A stretch of DNA of 64,000 nt from Rebecca billardiae RCC1528 (Eukaryota > Haptophyta). The notes beneath the pieces are model-generated. The model worked only from the letters and a program-made list of their open reading frames with translations, ran no database searches and was not told the DNA's origin. Where the stretch lies: the NCBI GenBank assembly GCA_965240325.2, contig OZ251244.1:744001-808000 (forward strand), in the 5' to 3' direction. Of the stretch, positions 9,915 to 19,890 are shown piece after piece. The first letter of the stretch is position 1. Each line of letters begins with the position of its first letter. Position numbers and translations under genes: made by a program.

Positions 9915-11720
9915 ATGGTGAAGGTGGCTGCGCTGCGACAACGGCCGCGCCGCGCGGCGGAGACAACGCAGCTCGTGATCATCACCGACCCGGGGCCCGA
10001 TCCTGACGGTGCGCTCGACGCGGCGCCCCGCGCGCCCCGCGAGCTCGTGGTGCGGCGCCGCGCGTGCGGGCATAACGCCGTGCGCATGCACGCGCGCGAT
10101 GCCAACAGACGTGAAAGCCTTGCTCGTCGCGGCGACGCTTCACATGATGGGGCACGTCGTCCTCCGCGCCATCGTCGCCAACGGCGGGTGCCAGGCAACG
10201 GAGCGTGCTGTCCTCGGGCTCGCCATCCTGGAAGCTCTCGGCATCGAGGACGTTCCTGTTGGCGTCGGCTCTGACGGCAAGCAGGTGCGCTGCGCGTGCA
10301 TGCGTGCGCGAGCCGTGCGCGAGCCACGCGTGCACGCGCCGAACCTGCATCATGTGCACGCTGAATCGCTGCACGTCCAGCCCCCGCGGCTCATCTTGCG
10401 GCACGCTCCCTGTGCGCCCCCGCACGCGGAACGTGCGACCGCGCGCGCGCGCGCTCCGCAGTACGATGCACAGCCGCATGAGTTCAGATTGGATGGCTTC
10501 GATCGGGTGGACCGCACGCGGCTGTGGGACGGCGCTGAGTTGCTGCGCTCGCTCGTCCTCGGCGCGGAGCCGCGCTCGCTCACGATCGTGTGCATCTCCA
10601 GCCTGCGCGATTTCGCCGACCTAATTGCTGGCTTTCCGGATGAGGTCGGGAGCGCGGTGGGCGAAGTGGCCATCCAAGCCGGCCTCGAGGCGGCGGATGG
10701 GGCGGCGAGACCCCGAGCACGCGCAGGCGCGACCGTGTCTCCCGACGGCGCGCATGGCCCCGCTGCTGCGCCCGCTCGCGCCGAAGCTCAGCCCTGGGTG
10801 CCCGACACGAGGTGAGAGCTCGCCTCCGCGCCCAAGAGCTGACCCTAACCCTAACCTGTAGGATGCTCGCCTCGAATTTGGCGCGTGGCTCAATCCGAGC
10901 GCGTGCGCACCCTCACGCGCCAACGCCTGCGCGCAGCGTGAACAATGAGTTCGATCGCGCCGCCGCCGCCGCCGTCTACGCGTTCTGCTTCGCCCGCGGC
11001 GTGCCCATGGCCGTCGTCTCGCGCCACGCGGTGCCGCTCCTGCCGATGCGCCTCGCGCGCTCCTTCGCGCAGCGGACGAGCTGCCCGGTGATGCGCTACC
11101 TGGCGGACGCGCAGTTGCTCGGGCTGGAGGGGCTGTGGCGGAAGCTGTGCGGCGGCAAGCTGCCCACGCGCTGCACCAAGCAGTGGTACTTTGAGACCTT
11201 CTGCGGCGTGCCAGCCTCGGAGTTTGAGAGCCGCGGCTTTGGCGACTGGCTCGGAGCAGATGCGCGCATCGGCGACCACCTCAACGGGTTCGTCAAGCCG
11301 TATGACGGTGCGTGCGCTCGGCCGCGCTCGGGCACGCGCGCGGGCGAGCGGGCGAGGGGGCCGCGCACGCGCGCCTTCGGCCTCGCTCCGGGGCACGCGC
11401 GCGGCGCGCGTTCCAACCTGTGCGCGCCGGCTGACGGATGCTGGACGCATCCCCACACCCGCGCCCGCGGACCGCGCGACTGCGCACGCGCCCGGACCGC
11501 GCGTGCGCAGTCGTCGCGCTGATGGCCGTCCTCCCGCTCACGCGCGGCTGCTTCGACGGGCCCTGCCAGCTCGAGCCCTCGCGCGAGCCGCAGCTGCCGC
11601 ACCGCCTCTTCCTCAGCCCCGAGCACGCCATCAGCGTGGAGCCCGTCCTCCAGCTTCTGCGGGAAGCGTACCACGAGGTCGTGCTCGCGACGGGTGCGAC
11701 CGGCGACGCGAAGGAGAGGC
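9915..11720 (+). CDS. Nucleoside-hydrolase-like protein (3' end uncertain)
   Basis: Five exons join in consistent phase: 9915-10008, 10109-10284, 10462-10811, 10937-11307 and from 11511. The N-terminus gives VIITDPGPDPDDVKALL, the Asp-rich metal/ribose-binding signature of inosine-uridine-type nucleoside hydrolases. Later come GCQATERAVLGLAILEAL, a WVPDTSVNNEFD segment matching the conserved NN-x-FD site, and RGVPMAVVSRHAVPLLP. These enzymes cleave the N-glycosidic bond of nucleosides; this branch could act on other ribosides. The last exon (YDVVALMAVLPLTRGCFDGP) has no stop before 16672; the given end is where family-like sequence fades, so either a further intron is missed or the gene is fused to the next one. 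The third intron contains a telomere-like CCCTAA repeat. Confidence 0.65.
10843..10856 (+). repeat. Telomere-like CCCTAACCCTAACC in an intron
   Basis: Two and a third copies of the CCCTAA unit sit inside the 10812-10936 intron of the nucleoside-hydrolase-like gene, about 80 bases before the acceptor. CTAAC also resembles a branch point, so a splicing role is a simple explanation. Confidence 0.6.
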
Positions 11721-12661
11721 GGCAGCTGCCGCCGCGGCGGCGCTCGGAGGCAGAGCCCGGCCTGCCCTGGGCGCGAGCGTGGTGCGCCACTCAGCTGCCA
11801 CGCGCGAGCGACGCGGACCCGCTCCGCCGCGGCGCGGAGGGCCTCCCGGAAAGCGCTCGGGTCGCGTCTGCCTCAACGCGGTCCAGCGCCTCGTCGGCGC
11901 CAGCGGGCGTCGCCGGGGCGGCCGCGAGTCCCTCCAGCTGCAGCCCGCCTGCGCATCGCGATCGGTTCTCGCTCGACGAGTGCGGCGGCGCGCAGCTTGA
12001 GGCGGACGCGAGGTTGAGCACGCACGGCGGCCGCGGCTCGAACGCGCAGGGCGGCAGGCCCACGCTTCGGCTGAAGGGGGGGCTGATGGCGGTGGCGCAG
12101 CAGTCAGCTGTTCGCCCGCCATCGCCGCACCGGCGCGCGCACCCGCCGCCGGCATCGGGCGGCTGGCGGCCGCGCGCGCGCTCTCAGGGCGAGCAGCGTG
12201 GCACCCGCGGCCTGAGCCGCAGCGCGGGCGCGACCTCCGAGCCGGCACGCGGCTTTGGCTGCGCGCTCCGGCCGGTCTCGCGCAGCTGCACCGTCGGGCA
12301 CAGCCCGGCGCAGGCGGCGACGGCTGCTGACTGTCGAGCTCAGGCGGCGGCGGCGACGCTGAGCACGCGGACACCTCCGCTGTGCGCACGCGCGCGCGCA
12401 CTCGGCTGTGCGAGTCACGGTGCGCACGCGCCGTGGCCCCGCCCCTCGCTGGCCACTGGCTCGGGTGGCTTGGACGACGCCAAGGCCGCCACAGAGCGCG
12501 CGGCGGTGCCGGTGACTCCCCGCTGGGCGGCGCTGGCGGCGGCGCGCAGCGGCGAGCGCGAAGCATCCAGCTCTGCGCAAATCAACGCGCGCACCGTCCG
12601 TGGTGCTTCGGGCGGCGGTGCGGCCGCGCCATCGGGCGGAGGGTCCCCGCTGGCCGCGCCG

Positions 12662-15600
12662 ATGCGCCTGGCTATGCACGGGCGGAGCCCAAGCGGCGCG
12701 GCCGCGGCTGCGCGGGCAGGGCCAGCTGGCGCGCACGCGCGCGCGCCGGCGACGCGTGCGCCCGCCGCCGCCGCACTCGCGAGCGCTCCGGCGCGCGGCG
12801 CAGCAGCCAGCGCTGCAGCCAGCGCGGCGTGCGCCTCGCGCTCGCCGGCCGCATCGGCGGCCGAGCCGGCTCGGCCTGGGGCCCTCGACGACGCGCAGGA
12901 CGACGCGGCCGCGCGCGCCGCCAACGACGGCGAGCAGCGCCGCGAGCGCGCGCTCGGCACGATCGTCCGCGCGCTGGACGAGGCGAGACTGACGCACGTG
13001 CACTGCTCTGCACCTGTCCGCCTCGCGGCGTGCGCGGCGCTCGTCTGCGCGTTCCTCGCGCTCGCTGTGGATGCGCAGCTCACGGCGGCGGCGCTTGGGA
13101 TCCGGCCGGTCCTGCTCGCCGACGCGCAGAGCCCGGCTGCGGACGCGCACGCCTCGCGCCAGGCCGCGTACACGGCTGTGGTCGCGTGCGCGGCGCCGGT
13201 GCTGCTGCTTGCAACTCATCCAATGCACCGAGCGCGCACACACACGACCACGCTGGTCGTGCTCGTCGCGATCGGCGCGGCGGCCGGGCTGAACCTGCTT
13301 CGGCTCGGCGAGGAGACGGGCCTGCTGTTCGGCGGAGGGGACGGCGGCGGCGACGGGCGCCACCAACCCGACGCGGCACCGCCGAGCGAGCGCGCGGAGG
13401 GCGGCGGCGACGACGCCTCCAGCGCAGGGCTGGGCCTCGCCCGCCGCGCACTCCGCGTGTACTACTTGGCTGTGAGCTGTGCGCTCAGCGCCACGCTGTG
13501 CTGGGGCGCGCACGCCGCGCGGGCACACTGGCACTCGGCATGGGCGCTCCTCGAGATCGCGTGGCGACTCATTGCGATGAGCTTCGGCACGCAGGGCTGC
13601 GCGCGCACGGCGCGGATGGCGGCGTGGGCGGCTCTCGGCCTCAGCACGGCCGCGCCGCGCTCGGCCGCGCGCTGGACGGCCGACACAGTGACTGCCGGTC
13701 TTCTGCTGAGCGGAGGTGCCCTGCTCCTCGCCACCGGCCCGCGGAGCATCATCCACGCCCTCGCGCGCTGCGCGCACACGGCCGCAGGGGCGCACGCGCC
13801 GCTCGCGCCCCTGCTCGGATTTGGCGCGCAGCCGCCCGCGCCGCCGCGCGGCTGGCGCACTCGGCTACGCGAGGGGTTGCGCGGCGCGCGCTCCGCGCCG
13901 CCCGGGCGCCCAACGGGTGTCTGCGCCGCGGCAGGTGCCGCCGCACTGCGTGCGCCGTGGCCCTTCTCGCGCGGCCGCGGCCAGGGCCCACCGCGCCCGC
14001 AGCCCGCGGCAGCGCCCGCGGCCGGCTCGCAGCCGAGGCTGACCGAGGCAGTCTCAGCGCGAGCGCGCTCGCCGCCGGCAGCTGCGGCAGGCCGCGTGCC
14101 GCCGGTGCCGCGGAGCGGACCGACTTCAAGGTGGCTGGCGGCACCACCGTCAGCGGCCGCGGCGCTGGCCATGGCGCGACGACTGGCGGCGAGCGCCGGG
14201 GGAGCAGGCGGCGGCGGTCCGAGGCCCGGCCCACACGTCGGCTCACGCTCGCCGCCGCCGCCCAAGCAGCCGCGGCCGTCCAGAGCGTCTGCGCCCTGCG
14301 CGCCACTGCCGCCGCTGTCGGGCGGCAGCAGCAGCAGCAGACGCCGCGTCCGAAGCAGCGGCGTGAGCGCCGCAGCAGAGCTGGACCCGACCCTTCTCCT
14401 CTCGCGCGCCGAGGCGAGCTTCCGCCCGCGGCCGCTGTCGGAGATGCCGCTCGCGCTGGGAGCGCACGCGGCGCGCGAGGCGGCGCTGGCATGCGCAGCC
14501 GCAGCCGCAGCGGCACGGCCGGCCAGGCTCCCTCGTGGCAGCAGTGGGCGCGCGCGCAGCGGCGCCGCCGTGCATCCGCTGGCGCCGGATGCAGCCGGCC
14601 TCGAGATCGCGATCTCGGAGGAGATCGCGATCTCCGAGGAGATGGTGAGCGCAGCAGAGGAGAGGGCGATCTGCGCGGGGGCTCGCGGTTGCGCCCAGCC
14701 GGCGGCGCGGCACCACACGGCGAGCGCACGAGAAGACAGCAGCTTGGAGGCGGCGCGGCTGGCCGTGACCCGCCCCGCTGACGCGTCGCCGTTGGAGCCA
14801 CCCCCGCGCAGCGTTCGGCTTGGAGGCGGTTGGGGCTCCAACGGCGAGCAGCATGGCGGCGCCTGCGACGCGCCCGGCAGTGACCTGCCCGTGCCTCGGC
14901 GTGGCAGCGGCGGCGGCGTCGTCGGCGAATGCCTCGCGCGGGCGCGCTCAGCCAGCGACGGTGGCGAGGCAGGCTCGTGCGCGATGCAGCCGCGCGCACC
15001 GCGCGCTGCGAGCTCGGTGCATGCGGAGTCGCATCCTGCGGCGCTGCGCGCGCCACGGCCGGCCTGCGCCGCGCAGGCGCCATCAGCACCCTCGCCAGCA
15101 GCACTCGCCGCCGTTGCGCCGCCGCCACCGCGGGCGGCGACACCAGCGCGGCACCATCCTGCATCGGCCCGCCCGCCGGACCAGGGGCTCGGCAAAACAA
15201 CTCAACGGGGGCTGCTCGACAAAACAACTCGTCAACAGGGGGTCGACAAAAGAACTCAACGCGCCGCGGTCGAGCCGAGCGCTTCGGCCGCCGGCGCGTG
15301 TCAGGGGGAGCTGGCCGCGCTGGCTACCGAGCAGCGCACGACCTCGGCCTCCTCGGGGACCCTGCTGCTCGACGATCACGACGCGGCCTGCCTGGGTGCA
15401 GCCGGTCGAGGCGGCAGCGCCACAGCGCTCGACCCTGCGAGCCGCGACTCGCCCCCCGCGCGGCGCAGCGAGGCCGGCAGCAGCGGCAGGGGCGGTCGGG
15501 CGGTCTCAGACCCGCCGCCGGCCGTGGCTCGGAGCGGCCCACTCTCGCAGGCGCCGACGCCGCGCGGCCACGCGGCCGCTGCCCGGCCGCTGCCCGCGCT

Positions 15601-16672
15601 CTTCGACCGATGCCGCTCGTGGAGTGCCGGGAACGAGCACTCGGGATTGAGTGCCGCCGCGGCAGGCTTCAGCCACCAGCACACACGGCGCGTCGGCCGG
15701 CCGCGGGCGCCGAGGATCGCGCTCGCACCGCCGAGCGCAGCACCGCCGCCGCTGGCGGTGGCGCCGCCGCCGAGCGACGATGGCAGCCATGCCAGCTGTG
15801 CGCACTCGCGCGCGTCGAGCGACGTCGTGCGTGAGGGCGGCGGCACCGCAGCCAACGCGGCCCCAGCTGCCCTGCCCCGCACCGCCATGCGGCACGGGAA
15901 GTCAGTCCGAGGGCGCGCCGCGACAATGGCCGCCAGTGCGACGAGCGGCCTGGTGCCTGGTCGTGCGTCGGCGCAGCCGCCGGCGCGCGCGAGCGCCGGC
16001 AGCGCCGGCGTGGAGCTGCCGCGCCTCTCCTCGTCGACGGCGCCATCCCCGCCCCCGCTGGTCGCGGACTACTACGTGTGCCACTCGCCGCTCGACTCCG
16101 CGGCGGCCAAGCAGCGTGCTCTCGCCCGCTGGCTTTTCGCGCGCGCCGAAGCGCTCGGCGCGGCGCACGGCGGCGAGGTGGCGGAGAGCGCGCAGCCGAC
16201 GGCGTGGCTCGACGTGGCGTGCGCCGACGAGCGGCTCGCGCCTGCGGAGCAGCTCGCGCTCATGCCGTGCTACCTCGCGCAGAGCCGCCGGCTGCTCCTG
16301 CTCGCCGGCCCGTCCCTTGCCGATGACCTGCGCTGCTGCATCGAACTGTACGCGTGGCGAGCGATGGGCGGCTTGCTGGCGGAGGTCGACGTCGTGCCGG
16401 TGGTCGAGGACGAGGCGGGCGCGCGGCGGCTCGAGGCGAGCTTCGACGCGTTCCATGTGATGTGGGCGAAGGGGCTGCGCGAGGACGAGGTCTCGCGCAT
16501 GGTTCACTCGGTCGAGCTGGCAACCGTCGCACGGTTTAACGAGACGATTCGCGAGCACCTCGCGCCCGTGGCGCGCGCGACGGCGAGGCTATGCGCCGAA
16601 TGGGCCGATGATGCCGGCACAGCTGCCGCCGCCGCGCGTGAGGGCCCCGCGCACGGCACGCACCACGCCTAG
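12662..16672 (+). CDS. Multipass membrane protein with TIR/HET-like C-terminal domain
   Basis: Long single open frame; from the chosen ATG at 12662 it encodes 1336 residues, but the same frame is open back to 11438, so the true start is unknown. Hydrophobic segments lie at about 13.02-13.10, 13.17-13.30, 13.46-13.52 and 13.68-13.77 kb. A roughly 750-residue Ala/Ser/Pro-rich linker follows, with small internal repeats (EIAISEEIAISEE near 14.61 kb, a KTTQ-type repeat near 15.20-15.27 kb). The C-terminal 200 residues carry YYVCHSPLDS, TAWLDVACADE, LMPCYLAQSRRLLLLAGPS and DLRCCIELYAWRAMGG. These align in order with FVSHSWSDD, TIWLDRLCIDQ, LPVYLAGCRSLLALVGD and LWCVMELAVF of the gene at 52.2 kb. 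The fold resembles TIR or HET domains. An intracellular sensing role is inference; introns in the linker cannot be excluded. Confidence 0.6.
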   Translation: MRLAMHGRSPSGAAAAARAGPAGAHARAPATRAPAAAALASAPARGAAASAAASAACASRSPAASAAEPARPGALDDAQDDAAARAANDGEQRRERALGTIVRALDEARLTHVHCSAPVRLAACAALVCAFLALAVDAQLTAAALGIRPVLLADAQSPAADAHASRQAAYTAVVACAAPVLLLATHPMHRARTHTTTLVVLVAIGAAAGLNLLRLGEETGLLFGGGDGGGDGRHQPDAAPPSERAEGGGDDASSAGLGLARRALRVYYLAVSCALSATLCWGAHAARAHWHSAWALLEIAWRLIAMSFGTQGCARTARMAAWAALGLSTAAPRSAARWTADTVTAGLLLSGGALLLATGPRSIIHALARCAHTAAGAHAPLAPLLGFGAQPPAPPRGWRTRLREGLRGARSAPPGRPTGVCAAAGAAALRAPWPFSRGRGQGPPRPQPAAAPAAGSQPRLTEAVSARARSPPAAAAGRVPPVPRSGPTSRWLAAPPSAAAALAMARRLAASAGGAGGGGPRPGPHVGSRSPPPPKQPRPSRASAPCAPLPPLSGGSSSSRRRVRSSGVSAAAELDPTLLLSRAEASFRPRPLSEMPLALGAHAAREAALACAAAAAAARPARLPRGSSGRARSGAAVHPLAPDAAGLEIAISEEIAISEEMVSAAEERAICAGARGCAQPAARHHTASAREDSSLEAARLAVTRPADASPLEPPPRSVRLGGGWGSNGEQHGGACDAPGSDLPVPRRGSGGGVVGECLARARSASDGGEAGSCAMQPRAPRAASSVHAESHPAALRAPRPACAAQAPSAPSPAALAAVAPPPPRAATPARHHPASARPPDQGLGKTTQRGLLDKTTRQQGVDKRTQRAAVEPSASAAGACQGELAALATEQRTTSASSGTLLLDDHDAACLGAAGRGGSATALDPASRDSPPARRSEAGSSGRGGRAVSDPPPAVARSGPLSQAPTPRGHAAAARPLPALFDRCRSWSAGNEHSGLSAAAAGFSHQHTRRVGRPRAPRIALAPPSAAPPPLAVAPPPSDDGSHASCAHSRASSDVVREGGGTAANAAPAALPRTAMRHGKSVRGRAATMAASATSGLVPGRASAQPPARASAGSAGVELPRLSSSTAPSPPPLVADYYVCHSPLDSAAAKQRALARWLFARAEALGAAHGGEVAESAQPTAWLDVACADERLAPAEQLALMPCYLAQSRRLLLLAGPSLADDLRCCIELYAWRAMGGLLAEVDVVPVVEDEAGARRLEASFDAFHVMWAKGLREDEVSRMVHSVELATVARFNETIREHLAPVARATARLCAEWADDAGTAAAAAREGPAHGTHHA

Positions 16673-16924
16673 GAGGCTCGACTTGGGCTTGGCATAGGTC
16701 GCGGCCGCGCCTGGCGGCCATCGCCTGTAGCTGCGCCCGGCAATCACTCTCGGCAACGGACGACGCATTTCGTCTCGACGGATGACGGGTAAAGAATCAC
16801 AAGCCAACACCGGACGGCTCAGAGAGTTGTCGGGCAGCGCAGAGACATCTCTCGACCGCGGCGGGCGCGCTGGGTGCGCCTTTGGCCGCGCGGTCGCGGA
16901 CAGGCAGGGAGCGCAGCTGGGGCC

Positions 16925-18470
16925 ATGCCGCCCGCCAAGCTGGCGTGCAAGGGCTGTAGCCTGAGCAAGGTGAAGTGCGACCTCGAGATGCAGACCTCGG
17001 GCACCTGCTCGCGCTGCAAGCGTCTTGGTCTGCAGTGCGTTGCGCGCGGCCCGAGCAAACGCGGGCGGCCACACCCGTCGCGCGACATCGCCCGGCTGGG
17101 CCCCGCGGTGCGCAAGCTGCTCGCGAAGGAGAGCACGCCGACGATCGGCACGGTCGCCACCTACGACGGCGACAGCCAGAGCGATACCGTCGCCTGCAAC
17201 TTCACCACGTTGCACATCGACAAGCTTGTCCACCAGCGCGACGTTCGCTCGGCCGCGTGCAAGACGCTGATGGCGCAGCTCGAGACGGCGTCGTCGCGGT
17301 GGGCGTGGCTGCGACACATCCTGTACATCACCCAGCGCGCGCGCTCCGTCGGTGCGCGCCCCAGCCGTGCCGCGCGCGCCGCGTGCGCGCACCACTGCGC
17401 GCGCCGCCTCACTGCGACCGTCGGTCTGTGGGGCACGCGCCGGCCGCCCACGCACCGCAGAGGGGATGGCGAACGCGATGATGACGGCGCACGAGATGGG
17501 CTTCTCGCTGGACGAGGTGCAGGCGGCCATCTCGATGGTCGACCCCGAGCAGACCGAGCCCGCCTTCGACCCGCTCCCGGACTTTGTGCGAGAGTGGTAC
17601 ACGGGGTCCCAGGTATCGCTCACGCGCACGCAGAGCGCCGGGTACGTGGAGTGGACGCCGTCGCCGGCGTTCGAGCGGCTGTTCGGCCTGTCGGGGAAGC
17701 AGGCGGAGGGGCTGATCACGATGCTCGACTCGTGCGAGGACCGCAAGCAGGTCGTCGAGGTCACGGGCAAGCTCTGGTCGCAGATCTCCGCGGACTCGCC
17801 CGACGGCGTCGCGCAGCACGTTCAGTACGAGTCGCCCAGGGAGATTTATATCTCCGTTCGGGGGCAGCGCATGGGCCCGCTCAAGCTGCGCGGGCGGCTG
17901 GTGGTGCGCGACTACTCGCTCAAGACGTGGTCGTGCATCAACCTCGCGCCGGCCAGCACGCCGCCGCTGCTCGACCCGCCCCACCCCGTCGCGACGACGG
18001 CGCCCCCGGGGCTGGCAGCCAGTGGCGCAGCCGGCGCGCCGCAACCTCCCGGTGGCGGCGTGGCCGGCGCGAGCGCCCAGGCATCGCTCGCACGCTCGGG
18101 CTCGCCGCCGATGTCCGCGGCTGCCTCCGCGGCGGATCGCTCCGACCAGGACAGCCCGCACTTGCTCGGTGCGGCCGACGCCCAGCTCCTCGCCGCCGCC
18201 GCCGCCGCCGCTTCGGCCGCCGACTCGGCCATGCCGCCCGCCGCGCGGCCAGACGAGCCAGTCGAGGAGGCGGACGATGCGGACGAGGAGGAGGCCGCCG
18301 ACGACGCGGAGAGCGCGCTCCCGCAGCTCACAGCGAGCGAGCTGGACGCGCTGCTCGGGCCCGACGGCCTGCTACAGTTCGGCACGGAGGTCACCGTGCC
18401 GCTCGACCAGTTGCTCGAGCTCGTTAGCGAGGCCGAGGCTGCCACCGCCGCCGCTGCTGGCACCACATGA
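16925..18470 (+). CDS. Zn2Cys6 binuclear-cluster transcription factor with PAS-like region
   Basis: Two exons, 16925-17351 and 17461-18470, intron phase 1 (donor GTGCGCGCC, acceptor CACCGCAG); 478 residues. Residues 8-38 give the cluster Cys8-x2-Cys11-x6-Cys18-x9-Cys28-x2-Cys31-x6-Cys38, the fungal-type Zn(2)Cys(6) DNA-binding domain, followed by a basic stretch (KRGRPHPSR). Residues about 200-300 (YVEWTPSPAFERLFGLSG through RLVVRDYSLKTW) look like a PAS domain, as found C-terminal in some fungal cluster proteins (ERT1/RDS2 type). The tail has an acidic, Ala-rich segment (EEADDADEEEAADDAE) that could act as an activation domain. It is probably a nuclear regulator; ligand and targets are unknown. 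The domain class is clear from spacing, while the PAS call is tentative. Confidence 0.85.
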
Positions 18471-19302
18471 ATGTCCCGACTCCCGGCCGCCCTCGCGACC
18501 CTGCAGCATGCATCCATCACAATATCTCCGATCTCGCATGCCGGCGGCTCTCTGACCGCGTCGTCGTCGCGATCTCGAGTCGACGGTCTATGTCCTCACC
18601 ACCGGCCCGTCTCGGGCACTCAGGCAGCAGCGCTTGGCCAGACCGGTGCGTACGCCCGGGCCCATACTGATAATACCGATATAACAGTCACTCTGCCCGT
18701 ACGGGCGTCGGGCGGCGACGTGATACTAAGACGATACTTCCGAAATAACATGCCACAGTGACAGGCACCGAGACTGCGTCGGCAGCGTCGCCGGCGGCGG
18801 ATAATCATTTACTCATACTATCATGACTGAGTACGTGCGTCAGGCACCCATGTGAACTCGCCACTCGGCAACGGACACCGCCTCGGACACGGTCCGATCG
18901 CCAATAGGCAATAATATAAGCGTATGTCGTAGTGCTGTAGTATGACTGCTGCATGGTGGCATCGCGAGCCGGGCCCGGAGCGTGCGCCGTCGCGCCGCGG
19001 GCCCGGCCCCGTGGCCCGCCCGCGGGCCGCCGCGGCCGCCCGCGCGGCCGCGCCCGCGGGCCGCCGCCTAATCCAGGCCCAGCAGGGGCCAGTATAGTAG
19101 GCCCCACTCCCCAGTGGCAGTAGCCAGACGAAAGGCGGCGCCGGAAATAACGATATAGATCGATATAATGACCGCGTTCCGCGGTCCTTCCGTACGGAAC
19201 GGAACCAACGCAGTTAGGGGCCCGCGGTGCACCCTCCGTCGGCTGCTGTAGATATATTAATGATATATATAATTATAATAATCGATATCGCGACTCGCGT
19301 CG
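18471..19302. other. Intergenic segment without recognisable genes
   Basis: Mixed composition with short AT-rich stretches and a GC-only block (about 18970-19075) of GGCCGC/CCGCGG palindromes that can fold on itself. No frame looks like a protein and no RNA gene was recognised. Confidence 0.6.
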
Positions 19303-19890
19303 TCACACTCCGGTCATCAGCACTATATAGTATATTATATAATGATCGGCTACGCCGATCTTCGGGTAGTAAACAACGAAGTTGAGGGCGCACGGCCCTG
19401 GTAGTTCCCTCGCGTTCTTCACCGAATCACGATGCGCGCGCCCGGCGCGTTGCCGTGCAGGAGGCGCGGCCGGCGCGGGCGCGAGTAATCGACGCGATCG
19501 ACGGACTCGGGGGGCTGCGCCGTGTCGAACTCGACGCCGCCGCAGCAGCCGCAGCGCCTCCGCCCGGTGCGCTTCGGGCAGCCCTGCTGTGGCCGCGCGC
19601 AGCGCAGAGATCGCGCTCGGCAGCTCGCCCGTCTCAGCCTCGCACAGCCTCGCGCGCTCGGCGGGATCGGCGCAGCGTCGGATGAATGAGCTCGCAGCTC
19701 TGAGCTCGCAGCTCGTCGGCCGGTCGGCGGCGGGAAAGAGCGTCGCGAGCAGCCGCGGCTCGAGCCTGTCTACGACCTCCCGCAGCCGCAGCAGCCGCTC
19801 CTTGCACGCCCTCGGCGTCTTCCCCTCGAATGCGGGCACAATGAGCTCCCCACGGCACGTGACACCCTGGATTGCGACCTTTGTCTGTCA
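19303..19890 (-). pseudogene. Unrecognised coding-like fragment
   Basis: On the minus strand the frame running through 19303-19839 reads GKTPRACKERLLRLREVVDRLE and continues with a helical, low-bias segment ending near 19600. In frame upstream it is preceded by KVAIQGVTCRGELIVPAFE, reachable through a possible splice acceptor near 19890. This is less compositionally biased than neighbouring random frames and could be an exon or remnant of an unknown gene. The 3' part degenerates and ends in AT-rich sequence. No family was recognised and no complete gene model could be built. Confidence 0.25.

Noticed and set aside
12382-14781. 799-codon plus-strand frame overlapping the TIR/HET-like gene, and minus-strand frames 13462-15195 and 12104-13795
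   Set aside because: All are Arg/Ala/Pro-biased with no motifs, while the chosen frame has membrane helices and a C-terminal domain shared with the 52-kb gene.
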